Below are positions 48,099-59,122 of a stretch of DNA of 64,000 nt, piece by piece. The notes under the pieces were generated by a model. The model ran no database searches. It was given only the letters and a program-made list of their open reading frames with translations, and was not told the origin of the DNA. The position numbers and the translations under genes were made by a program. This DNA is from Saururus chinensis. Its lineage: Eukaryota; Streptophyta; Magnoliopsida; Piperales; Saururaceae. The stretch covers positions 5,321,001 through 5,385,000 of the forward strand of contig CP141147.1 in assembly GCA_035235625.1 (NCBI GenBank), written 5' to 3'. Numbering within the stretch: position 1 is the first letter of the stretch; every line of letters begins with the position of its first letter.

Positions 48099-48662
48099 AT
48101 GTTTAAGAAGCGGAGCAAGGGCCGCCAAAAGATTCCTATGGAGATGATTGAGAACATGGAGGCCCGCCAAGTCTGCTTCTCAAAGCGGCGGACTGGGCTG
48201 TTCAAGAAGGCCAGTGATCTGTGCATCATTGTCTTCTCCCCAGGTGGTAAGGCCTTCTCCTTTGGACACTCCTCTGTTGATTCTGTGATTAACCGCTTCA
48301 TGGATGATATCAACGGGGACAGATATTCAGCTGCCTCCATGTACTTGTCCGAGGCTGCCCACCGCGATCCTGTGGTGATGGAGCTCTCCCAGCAGTACAC
48401 AGAACTCCTGGAAATAGTGAGAGAGCAGAAAAAGAAAAACGAGGAGCACAAGGAGGAGGCACAAGCTGCTGCTGTGTTTGAAAGGTATCACTGGTGGAAG
48501 AGGAACATAGAAGAACTTCAGTTGGACGAGCTTCAGCAGTACCATGAAGCACTGCAGACACTGAAGCAAGTGGTGACAAGCAGGGTTGAACTGCTTAACC
48601 AGACGGTCTTGCCTGGGGTTGGCTCATCTTTGGGCCTCCCCCAGAAAGCCGGGCCATCCTAG
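48099..48662 (+). CDS. Type I (M-alpha, AGL62-like) MADS-box protein with shortened MADS domain
   Basis: Intronless frame of 187 codons, as usual for type I MADS genes, which act as transcription factors mainly in female gametophyte and endosperm. Residues 7-60 hold the MADS domain: KGRQKIPMEMIEN, then RQVCFSKRRTGLFKKASDLC, IIVFSPGGKAFSFGH and SVDSVINRF. Between Cys42 and Ile43 (48,224/48,225) about eight residues of the normal (V/T)LCGAExA segment are missing, a 24-bp in-frame loss at the helix-to-strand turn. The C-terminal part has a coiled-coil stretch (EQKKKNEEHKEEAQ) and WWKRNIEELQLDELQQYHEA, the M-alpha hallmark. There are no stops. Whether it still dimerises or binds CArG DNA is doubtful. 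Confidence 0.85.
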   Translation: MFKKRSKGRQKIPMEMIENMEARQVCFSKRRTGLFKKASDLCIIVFSPGGKAFSFGHSSVDSVINRFMDDINGDRYSAASMYLSEAAHRDPVVMELSQQYTELLEIVREQKKKNEEHKEEAQAAAVFERYHWWKRNIEELQLDELQQYHEALQTLKQVVTSRVELLNQTVLPGVGSSLGLPQKAGPS

Positions 48663-49895
48663 CATCAGATGGGGCTTGTCGGAAGCAACAGCTTATAATC
48701 CTCAGTTCCATTACTATAGTGGATATGGACCCATCTGAATCAGATAAAGATGACAAGTTTTCCGCCCCTTATTTTAGCTAGCCTACCCCTTTTAATACAG
48801 TAGGTAGGGGAATACCTCGGTGGTTTACCTAAAAGAGATGGTGGCAGATTCCTCATCCATCAGATAAAGGCGAGGGTAAAGCTCCCCTCTAGGTTGAGTT
48901 TCTCATATCCTGGCATTCGTGTTGCATGTGTCATGTCCTATGGGAGTAATATCCATCCTTATCAAAGGAATAAATAAAGACCAATTTGGTTTTCTAGAGT
49001 TTGAACCTTCATATTAATCGTTTTCTTTCATTGTGCATGGATTCTAGTTTCATTTATCTTTTCAATTTTTAATTCATCGTGAAATGCAAGCAAACTTGAT
49101 CTGGTCTTGCTTACATTGACAAGTTGCTCATCAAAATAAAACCTATAGAAACCCTAAATTTTAAAATAGCTAGACCTTCATTTGGGCACTAGATTTATTA
49201 TTCGAGAATTTGGAAAGCCATTATGCAAGATGAGGAAGTAAAAAAATACAACTACCAAGAAGCGTGACATACCAGCATCATTTTTTTAATAGGTAAGACT
49301 CGGACACCCTTATATATATGCCAATAGAATTGGAACCAAGGATCAACTGCACAACCGGCAGAGATATCATACAAGAGTACTAATGCCTAGATTGGAAAAT
49401 ATTTAATTATTTGCTTCCCTTAGTTTTAATATTAATAGTGCCATTAAATACTTATATATAGCTGAAAACCATAAATGTTCAAAACCCAAAAATTTAAATC
49501 CTATAGTTTTGGTAAGTAGCAATTTGATTAATCAGATCCAAACATATCTGATTGTATTCTTTCTATTTCTATTTCATATCTAAATTACACTTGCTAAGAA
49601 GGCATAAGAATAGGAGAATAAGGATAATTTGTTTATCCACTAAATTGTCCTCATCCATGTCAGCCAGGAACATATTTCCTTCTCTGCACATGAGTAAGGG
49701 TGTTTAGGACATCCAATGTCTATTTGTCTATCCGTATCTATGTCCATGAGTACATATAGTGGACAAATTTTTTAGTCTGAGGCGGACACGGACACAGACT
49801 ATTAAATTGGTTGGTCCTTATAGGTGTCTGCGGACGTGGACAAATTGTTGTTGTGTTCGTGGACGTCTACGTTAGCCACCATTTTGAGATAACGA
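48663..49895. other. 3' flank of MADS gene, no other gene
   Basis: The first few hundred bases are probably 3' UTR or flank of the MADS gene (AATAAATAAAG near 48,970 could serve polyadenylation). The remainder is AT-rich and without supported frames. Confidence 0.4.
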
Positions 49896-50027
49896 GATTA
49901 TTGTTTGGCGTTTGCCCTAACTAGTAACCCTGAGATTACTGTTCTACAAGAGCGCCACCCCCTGCTGCTCTGCCTCTCCCATGCCCACTTCTCTATAAAG
50001 TCTACACCTTTAAACCTCGCTGGCTCC

Positions 50028-50240
50028 CATCTAGATCGTGGCCGTCTCTCGTCTAGATCGTGGTCGTCTCCCATCTCCCATCTAGATCGTGGCCGTCTCC
50101 TATCTCTCATCTGGATTGTGGCGGTATCCCAAATGGATCGTGGCCCTCTCCCATCTCTTGTCTTGATTGTGGGCATCTGGATCATGGCCATATCCCATTA
50201 AGATCGTGGTTGTCTCCCATCTGGATCGTGGTCACTGCCG
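50028..50240. repeat. GATCGTGG minisatellite
   Basis: About nine imperfect units of 20-24 bp with the pattern CCCATCT(A/G)GATCGTGG then (C/T)CGTCTC. Short frames on both strands at 49,898-50,430 are by-products of it. Confidence 0.8.
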
Positions 50241-51379
50241 ATTTGTGGTCACCCACCATGTCCTCAACTTTGCCCACTTCATTGTTTCAACTGTGGCTGT
50301 GTGTTTGAAAGTCTTCAAGTGGAGGATCGCCGCTAGGTATTGCCATCTCCAGTCTCCTAATTTGCACCTCACCACCGACTTGTGGCCGCCCACCGCATCC
50401 TCTAGTTTAGTACTTAATCCTCTTTGTTAATACGCAATCGAGGGCGAGGTCGGATTGCGGCATGAGCAACAGGCTATTGCTAGTGTACACCCAACGAAAA
50501 GATCCTAGATTGGTGGCGTGGCCACTAGGTTTGCAAATGAATCCGGGAACCCAGCTGTGGTTTGCCTGATTCTTCATTTCACCCCATTTTTTATGATTCA
50601 GCTTCGATATGCCAAATTTATTCGAGGAAAAAAATGTTTCTTGTTGTTTGTAGGAACTTCATGGCATGAACTTCTTAATATTTGACAATTAGACAAGGTC
50701 ACAAGTTGTTGGTATTATGGTATAACACTTTTTTTTGGATGTATATAAAGTGTCTATAATATGCTTTTCTGATATTTTATTGCTAGTAAGCCAATGATCA
50801 AGGTGATCCTTTAGAAAAGGAGAAAATCCTTATAGGAGATCAGGCAAGAACTTTGTCCAGTATGACTTTCTAATCTCATTAAATTGTCCAACTGATTTGC
50901 AATACATTGTTGTAAGATGATGAATTTCTAACTATCTTCATATAGAATGGATTTTATTTTTTGTTTAGATGAGTAACATGAGTTATATTTTATGCTTAGC
51001 ATGATCGTTTATGCTAACTCATTTGATGAATGGGATCTGATTCATAGCTACTTTGTGATTGTTGAAGTGATACTTAGGTGTCTATTAGAACATGGTATTG
51101 TGGTTGTGTATATGGCTTGACAATATCTTGTGGTTTTTGTTTATTTAGTTTAGTGAATAAAAAATATTTCTTGCCAGATTGTTGCATGCAATTATTGGTT
51201 TTTTGGTTTATGTTTATTATATGAATATAGTTTATTTATGATACATAGAAGCTTTATTAATTTTTTTCTAACAATAATAATGTGTGATTGTTTTATTCAG
51301 GATTGGGTGTTGTTTCTCATTGAGTTATTATTATGTTTAGTCATAAAATGAAAAAGGGTTCTTAATAGTCAAACTGAAA
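50241..51379. other. No gene recognised
   Basis: AT-rich non-coding DNA between the minisatellite and the hAT remnant. It may contain the 5' part of the hAT element, but no terminus was identified. Confidence 0.35.
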
Positions 51380-52568
51380 TTGGATCTTCAAGTCTAAATC
51401 AAACTATTGTTGAAGTACAAGAAAATTCACATAATGGAATAGCATCAAGTGAAATTGGGCCATCCAATAATATATTGGAAGCGACTAGAATCTCTAGCTC
51501 TGAAGAAAAGTAAAACACTCATGAATCAATTAAGATTTCTCCAAAAAACAAAAGATTTACATCCAAATGGTGGGATTATTTTAAGAAACAAGTGAATAAA
51601 GATGAGAACCAATGGGCTACTTGCAACTATTGTTTGAAGAAGGTACTTGGGATACTAGAAGGCAAGGAACTAACCCACTAAAAAGGCTTTTGGAGCCTGA
51701 TTATCCTAAATATAAACAAAAAATGAGGAATACTCAGGTTAAGGGCCAACCAAATTTAGCATTAGGGAAGAAAAAAGTAATGGAACATGTTTAATTGAGA
51801 CCTTGAATTTTAACCATGAAAGAAGTAGAAGAGAGCTAGCTAAGTCTATCATATTGCATGAGTATCCCTTTTCTATTGTGAATCACTAAGGTTTTAGGAG
51901 ATGGGTGGAGCATTTGCAACCACAATTTAAGTTTGTGAGTCGTATGACTATTGCAAGAAACTGCTCAAAAGTTTATGATAGTAAATTTAAAGAGACATTT
52001 GATGCTTTGGAGAAACTTGATAGTCGAATCAGTATAAAAAATGATTTGTGGATCTCTATTCAAAATATTGCTTATATTATTTTTATGGCTCCTTATATTG
52101 ATGAAGATTGGAAGTTGTAAAGAGAATTTTTAATTTTAGTAATGTTGAGTCTCGTCACACATGTGAATTTTTTGCTAACACTATTTATGAAAAATGTGTG
52201 GATTGGAACATTTAAAGAAAAATCTTTGGTCTTGTATTGGATAATTGTAGTGCTAATGATGTAGCGGCTCATGAGTTTAAAGACCATCTCCTCTATAGGG
52301 GTCTCCTCGTGTTAGATAGTAGCTTACTTCATGTACGTTGTTGTACACATATACTTAACTTGATTGTGCAAAATGGGCTAAATATAATAAAAGAGATATT
52401 GGATAGTGTACGTGAGAGTGCAAAGTATGTAAAATCTTCTCCACAAAGATCACAAAATTTTTACAAGCATTCCGAACTACTTAAGATATCAAAAAAGAAA
52501 TTAGTTCTTGATGTACCTATAAGATGGAATTCAACATATATTATGCTTGAGGTGACTTTAGAATTGAA
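51380..52568 (+). pseudogene. hAT transposase remnant (BED finger, RICESLEEPER-like)
   Basis: Four blocks in order, separated by frameshifts. A BED zinc finger at about 51,550-51,640 reads RFTSKWWDYFKKQV then WATCNYCLKKV. The block at 51,815-51,990 reads RRELAKSIILHEYPFSIV and GFRRWVEHLQPQFKFVSRMT. The block at 52,020-52,120 reads RISIKNDLWISIQNIAYI and YIDEDWKL. From 52,225 the text LDNCSANDVAAHEFKD leads to PIRWNSTYIMLE (52,530-52,568). These are characteristic of plant RICESLEEPER/DAYSLEEPER-type hAT transposases. The C-terminal dimerisation region is absent, and the text switches into an E LTR at about 52,569. Confidence 0.85.
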
Positions 52569-55161
52569 GGATGTGTGGTATGAATGTTGCATAGGCCAAG
52601 CATGAAGTTGCACTTGATTTGGATGATGTTTTTCAATGGTTTTCACTTATGATTTCAGTTAGGAGCCATGATTAAATGTTAAAGAGCATGTGTGTAGTAT
52701 GTTATTGGGACTATCTTTGATGCATGTTCATATGCTTAGAAATGAATGTTTCTTCCTAGTACACACACATGTAGAGGTAATCATGGTAATTGTTGATACT
52801 TATGGTTAAATATGATGCATTTGGGGCTAATAGGAGCATGTTCCATGAATTAGGATTTATGTAGAGATTGCTCACATATGTACCATATTGCATGCATAAT
52901 GAAGCGCATGTATGAATGAGACTTTCTCGAGATTTGTCGTGGTTGATCGATTGGATGCAATGATGTGAGATTGCGTGCTAGATTAATTGATAATTAGCTT
53001 AATCGAAAATTGGTTGGTCTAAAAGGACACTATTTCAATTTGAGTTCCTGATTGGAACATGGATCCTCCACAGGTTGAGTTGAGTCATTTGATGCGGTTG
53101 AGATTTTCTTAAGACAGTCAAACCTAGACCATGAGAATCTACACTGGTATGCCTTCATGTACCGGCTACCATGTGTCTAGTTTCCCTTATGGAATTGAGA
53201 CTCTTCCACCGTAGAGATGTCTAGAGCGAACACAATGCACTAGTTTCTGGAAGGAATTCGGACATTCCCGGCCAGGACTGTCCAAAGTGACCAGACCTGC
53301 TCTAGTTTCTATAAAGAATTCAGATCTCCCTTTGTGGATTGTCTAGACTGAGCAAAGGGGCTGACTACCCTAAACACCCTAGTTTTCGTAAGGAATTCGG
53401 ACTGTGACCAGAGAGGGCAATGTCATAGGTTTCTAGTTAGGAAATCGAACCATGTCCAGAGCGGATGATATGATTGTATTTTTTTCCATAATGGAGTCAT
53501 TCACTATTTTTGATGATGCATGTGTATAAAATAATATTATGCCCAATTTGCACAGGTTGTGTAGGGATAATTAAGATTATGTGACACATGTGGATATGGT
53601 TGATATACATTATTATGGATTAGTGTGTTTGAGACACTATTATGTAGGGTTATGTGATCATGGAAGGCCATATCGACCGATACGGGCCCGTATCGGTCAA
53701 TACCGATACGGTACAGGGGGCGATATGCCCCCCACAGTATTTTATGATACGTACTGGCCATATTGGCTGTACCATATCGATACGGCCTATACGTATCGAT
53801 ACCATATTAAAAAATTAATTTTTTATTTAAAAAAATATTTTTTAATTAAAAATAAAAAAAATTTCGAAATTTTTTTTTTTTTTTTGAAATTTTTTTCATA
53901 AAAATGAAAACACAATTCAAACCTAACTTCTTTGAAAGTTTAAGTTTTAGTTATATTAAAAATAATAATTTTAAAGTTATATGAGATCAATACAAGTAGG
54001 TCTATATAATTTACATAATTATTATTTTTTGTATATAGTGATTTACAAATATATATTTATTTAAACATATAACTTAGACTCATATTAAGTATATTATTTA
54101 TTTTTAAAATAAATTAATTTTAAATCACTTAATTTGGAAAAGAATGACCAATAATTTATATTGGACGGAGATCATAATAGTATATAGTTCTAAATGAACT
54201 AATTTTAGAATACCCGTATAGTACGACATTATATGGTCTTATTATACTCTAAAAGAAGTATTATAATAATATATTATTAGTTATAATATTTTTTTATGTT
54301 TTATGTCTCATACGTATCGATACTGCCTTCTATGTATGTGATGGATGTACATGATTTGAAAGGTGTATTAGAGACACTTCTCATGTAGGTTTATGTGATG
54401 TTTATGCATGATCTGAATATATGGTAGAGACACTTCTCATGCAAGTTTTATGTTATGATTATGCACGATGTGAGTGGGTGAGAATCACTTATTATGTAGG
54501 ATAGATGCTACACCATGATGTGATTATTCATGCTTAATATGTATGAGATACTTGTATGCAAGATAATTACTTATGGGTAAATAGGGGTATGGTGAGGAAA
54601 TTAATCAGAAATGGGGATATTATGTGAAATATGGATCTGAATTACCATGTTGATGTGTCATGGTCATTTTCTTATTAATGTTACCGTATTTCAAACCTTA
54701 CTAAGTTTTACTCACCCCTCTTTCTGTGTTTTGTTTTGGGGCTGCATGGTACGACATGCAGTTGATCAGGATTTCCTATATGAGGGACGAGCGGGATATG
54801 CATGGGAGTAGGCGTGGATGCCTTAATACCTTATTTTGTCTTCTGATTTATGCTATCATGATAAAAAAAATACTTTGTATGGATGATTATGTTTCAGACT
54901 CGTGTATATATCTAATGCTTTTAGACCTGTCTAAGATTTTTTGATTCGAGCCCTGTGTTTAGGCTTAGGATATTAAGTATGTGGGTTAAGTTTGAGGATT
55001 TGTTTCAGAGATGTTATCCTCTTAAGGTGCGCGACACCGTGTATGTAATTCACCTTCTAGAGGGGTTAAGACTTCCACAATGCAATTTAGTCGCCCTTGT
55101 GTGCTTCAACAGGCCCTTTGACGGGGTTCGGCTTCGGTCGGGCAGGCGCCGGGGCGTGACA
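52569..55161 (+). mobile_element. E-family LTR, 3' part, with nested MITE
   Basis: It matches the last 1.6 kb of the other E copies, beginning at the GTGTGGTATGAAT block (compare 45,640) and ending CGCCGGGGCGTGACA at 55,161. The left part is replaced by hAT debris. It contains a 676-bp inserted MITE (53,659-54,334). The short frames here are not coding. Confidence 0.75.
53659..54334. mobile_element. hAT-type MITE with perfect 8-bp duplication
   Basis: Flanked by TATGTGAT at 53,651-53,658 and 54,335-54,342. The termini are CATGGAAGGCCATATCG and, in reverse complement on the right, CATAGAAGGCAGTATCG. Behind the left end is a dense set of CGATACGG / CCGTATCG palindromes (53,672-53,805). The interior is extremely AT-rich. 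There is no transposase. The uninterrupted site is visible in other E copies. Confidence 0.88.
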
Positions 55162-55414
55162 TCGCACTTGGGGCCTACGGTGGGTCCTACCCCCTAACTT
55201 TTTGGGTAAATTGTCAAAAATTCTAAAAAATCCAAAAAAATTCCTATTGACTTATATTAACATAAATTATGAAATATCCAAAAATTTAATCCAAAACCTT
55301 TGTTAACCACTTTAATTTCGAAAATAAGTCAAAACCGATTAAAGTTAACATTGAACGACACATTAATCACTAAATACAATTAAAATCAATCGGTTAGTGT
55401 TTAGAGATCTTATA
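55162..55414 (-). mobile_element. E-family LTR, terminal fragment in opposite sense
   Basis: It begins CTTGGGGCCTACGGTGGG, equal to about 9,575 onward in the 6.5-kb copy, and ends GAGATCTTATA at 55,414. GGTTAACAGCC of the Ulp1 element follows. Read on the minus strand this is the start of the same insertion whose other end lies at 895: host text GTTAACC here and TAACCGATC there. Confidence 0.7.
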
Positions 55415-56953
55415 GGTTAACAGCCTCGATTTGGAAGCTCTAGACTGACCCGAAACAATGTCTCTCCTTTGGGGATTGGTGGAAGGGTTGTTGCATGCTA
55501 AACTTCTGGTTGAGGGGGTTCTTGTAGTTGTTCTATTTCCAATTCAGGTGGGGATTGCATATGTTCTATTAGGCTTGTTGCCACCTCCACATCATTTTTA
55601 ACCCATTGGAGCATACTTTCACACTATCGGTGCTCCAACCCCTCTCCCCGTACCACTTCTTGGCTTGAGATGTATGAATACCTCCTCATACCACTTCCTC
55701 ATTCGGTGATGAGCTAGCAGCTTTTTCCTTGTCTTTTTGTTTGCCGGGTCAAGTTTTACGGCCTTCTCCATGTCGGTCAATAGTTGGGTGTGCCTGGGCC
55801 ACCACTTGCACCTTGGGCTACATGGAGTACCACTTAGAGCCCATATAGAGGTATGCTAAAAAAACCACACCTGGTGGATAAGGCAAAACAAAATGGTTAG
55901 TAGTGTACAAATGTCATGTAGGTTGTGTCATGGATAACATGTTTAACCAGCTCATCATGTTATTGCTTACTAGTCTATGATCGTGTAATTTTATATACAT
56001 GATAGGGTACTAAATTGTCTTACCTATAACATGAGAAATGTACTTGTGTGTTATGTATCATGTTTTTGTAAACACGATGCACATGCTACCGTGTGATTAA
56101 GATGACAATATACATAAGTGTGATGATAATATTGTGTCATTCATACTATGCTAATCGATCATATCATGTTATAGATAAGACAAGATTTACCTGGAGCACA
56201 AATGAAACCCCAATGAGAATTCTAGTGGTGGCAAAGAGCTCATCCTGTCTACTTCTAATGTTTCAGTGGGCTGATGATATGCCTCGAATTAACATATAAT
56301 GAATGGCCCCAATCTAATTGTACCTCCCCACAATTGTCAGGTCGTTTATGAAATCACACAGAGATAGGGATAAGGATCTGTTGCTCTGTGTGAATAAAAC
56401 AAGGACACGCATGTGCATGATGGCCAACCATGTTAAGTCCTCGTCGGAGACAATCCGTCTATTGTCAGCCACTTCTTTCGACATGTCTTCAATTTGATTC
56501 TTCTCTAGCCGCTTCCTTAGGAGGAACTTCTTGAAGAATTGCCCCTTCCCTTGGGAAGCCTTCCCCTCACCACTTTCCAACTTCAACGAGGTCCCTTTCA
56601 CACTCAAACTCGTGATCAGTGCGACCTCTTCCACCATAAGGGGTAGTATTTGCCCCTAATGTTGAACACCTCTTGTGAGCCATCCCAGCACTCACCAATT
56701 AGAATGTCCAGGAGCGGACTGGAGATAATAATTGGCTCACAATCATATACTGGGTAGAACACAATCTCCTCCAAGATTGCCTTGCATCCAGCCCTTGATT
56801 CAACAAGGCCTTTGGAAAATCAAAGTTCAGTAGGTAAACTATTCATTCCCAAACCTAGTCTCCTCCCATAGATTCTCTTCTTCTTCTTCCCTTCTGATGA
56901 CTTCACTAATTCCACCATTTGCCTATATTCTTCTAGCTTTTCGTCTACAAAAT

Positions 56954-57013
<60 letters not shown>

Positions 57014-57921
57014 CGTGTGTGTGCGTGCGTGTGTGTGTGTGTGTGTGCATGCGTGCGTGCGTGTGTGTGTGCATATCAACAATGGGTCATGACCAAAATC
57101 AAGTCACGTTGATTTATATTATGTAACTAATGTGCTTATATATGCTAAGTTCATATATTGTGTTATCATATACACTATATGATGCCTTCTCAGACACGAT
57201 AGCTCAGCACTTAAATGTCGTCTTTAGCTTGTCATGCTATTAATGACACGCTATGTATGCTATGCATACATGGTAGGACGACATTTATATCGATTATAGT
57301 ATTTGTGAGCACACGATATATTACTTATTGTATACTTGATCACACAATATGCTTTTGCAAAGATAAATGTAGTGCCTACTTCGTGTGTTATATAAAACAA
57401 AACATCAAAAATTGTGCATGCGAACATACAATTTAGAGCTTAAGCAAGGCCTTACCATAGAATTGTTCCAGGCCAGATTAAACCCTCAATCGGCTGGTGA
57501 TTTTCTCCAAAGTTCACTGCTACTGGGATTGCGTCAGTATATAGTTCAACGGAACCTCACTTCATGGCCAAAACTTGCTTCGGGGCAAAAAATTTCAAAA
57601 TCACCTTTCAAAAGCAGGAAAATTGGAACTCATGCGAAGGTTTTACGAAATCTCTTTTTGGAAACAAGAAAAACTGGACTCTGCGGAAAATAGACTAGAG
57701 TTTTTGAAATTGCCAGTGGGATGGGTCAAAAATCCTAACTCATGCTACGTGTTCATTTGTCACTGCTCCGACTGCCGAAATTGCTAGTGAGATGGGTTGG
57801 AAATTGGAACCAAGGCTTCTCACTGATAATCGCCGTCTATAAAGTTGTTTCTATGTAAATGTGACTCAGCAAGGGTTTTACATGATATAAAACCCTAAAA
57901 GGGGTATTTATGTTTGAAACT
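55415..57921 (-). pseudogene. Ulp1-type transposon gene, copy C (5' half)
   Basis: It is read on the minus strand. A likely 5' end with TATA-like text lies near 57,890, then short exon-like pieces. The frame at 56,637-56,314 has KKFLLRKRLEKNQIEDMSKE, DEDLTWLAIMHMRVLVLFTQ, then LSLSLCDFINDLTIVGRYN, the kind of conserved region that precedes Ulp1 in plant transposon proteins (DUF1985/plant-mobile-domain like; I am unsure which). Text then continues to 56,190 (SRQDELFATTRILIGVSFVL). An intron of about 320 bp with TCGTGT motifs follows, and degenerate exons continue to 55,415. It corresponds to 58,900-63,231 of copy B. It is broken by stops. Confidence 0.55.
56953..57072. repeat. (TA)n(GT)n compound microsatellite
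   Basis: About 12 TA units followed by about 48 GT units with a few GC interruptions. It lies inside copy C and generates Val/Cys and His/Thr artefact frames. Confidence 0.95.
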
Positions 57922-58013
57922 ACTCAACGTGCTCTTCCACACCTATCACTTGGTGGACACTCTCTAGTAGCTCCTAATCAACTGGAGGGGTATCCGATAT
58001 AGTGGCACTACTG

Positions 58014-58616
58014 TCAGTAGCATTTGAGCCCACCATTTTCGAGGTGGGAGCTTTGCTTGTGTGGAGGGATAACATATTGGCCAGGGATGGATGCCAATGG
58101 AACTTCATCCTCTCGCTTTGTCTTCTGTGCCACACTTTCTGTGTGTCCCGTCTTTGCAATCTTCTCTTCAATGTAGCTATTATAATTCTTTGGCTTCTTC
58201 AAGCCCTCATTGACCACCTTCTTGGTTGGCTCATCCTTAGATACATCAGCCGGTGGATTAGCGATTGTATACCTCGTCCTCCTGGGCATTGGAGGTAAGA
58301 GGGGTGTGATAGGGCCATCATCTGAAGCTTTCCTCTTCTTTATTGTCAACTTTATTTGCTTCTGAGGAACCACTTCTTTATTTTGAGTCTTATTTATGCT
58401 ATCCTCTTCTCTTTCCTCCGAGGGTTGTTCCTTGACCACCCGGGATTTTTCCTTGACCTCCCACGATTGTTCCTTGACGTCCCGGGATTGAACAACTTCT
58501 TTGTTTATTTTCCTGAGGAATCTTGTTATTGTGGCCCTTTCAACCTTTGGACCCTTCATTATTGGGGAGGCAACTTTTGGCTCTATTTTCTTTGCATATA
58601 ATAAGTAAACAATCAT
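58014..58616 (-). CDS. Open Lys/Glu-rich exon of Ulp1 transposon gene
   Basis: 200 codons, open throughout. It is the best preserved part of this transposon family in the window. The sequence is low-complexity and charged, with a repeat (VKEQSWEVKEKSRVVKEQPS), then KIKLTIKKRKAS-like basic text and TPLLPPMPRRTRYTI. The upstream side is a splice acceptor rather than a true start. It is likely a linker between the N-terminal region and the lost protease. No catalytic domain is present, so it is unlikely to be a functional gene alone. Confidence 0.45.
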   Translation of the reverse strand: MIVYLLYAKKIEPKVASPIMKGPKVERATITRFLRKINKEVVQSRDVKEQSWEVKEKSRVVKEQPSEEREEDSINKTQNKEVVPQKQIKLTIKKRKASDDGPITPLLPPMPRRTRYTIANPPADVSKDEPTKKVVNEGLKKPKNYNSYIEEKIAKTGHTESVAQKTKREDEVPLASIPGQYVIPPHKQSSHLENGGLKCY

Positions 58617-59122
58617 ATTAGTAAATACACGATATGCGAAATAAGCGTTTTTGGATTACACGATGGACCCCCTACCGTATTGAAATACGTTGATATATGT
58701 AGTCATGTTATTGCGCACATGATCACTACCATATCGTTTTCTCATCTAACGACTATATGTGTTTGCATGTGATCGATTACACAGTTGTCCCCATACTAAC
58801 ACGATAACAAAAAGTGTTGTGTTTTTCAAACTACACTTATGCAAAATGAATTCCTCATTGACAGACTAAGGGAGTACATGTAATCTTTGCTCTTCAAGAG
58901 TAGATCGGTTAACAACCTTGATTTGGAAGCTCTAGACTGACTCGAACCAATGTCTCTCCTTCGGGGATTGGTTGAGGCATTGCTGCATACCAAACTTCTT
59001 GTTGAGGGGGTTCATGCGGCTGCTCTATATCCAGTTTAGGTGGGGGTTGCATATGTTCTATTAGGCTTGTTTCCACCTCCAGATCATTTTTAACCCGTTG
59101 GAGCACACTTTCACACTGTCGG

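Noticed and set aside
48029..48579. Minus-strand frames under the MADS gene
   Set aside because: Antisense shadows of a well-supported coding sequence.
49898..50430. Frames of 82-98 codons on both strands
   Set aside because: Products of the GATCGTGG minisatellite.
56820..57112. Overlapping His/Thr-rich and Cys/Val-rich frames on both strands
   Set aside because: They are translations of the (TA)n(GT)n microsatellite.
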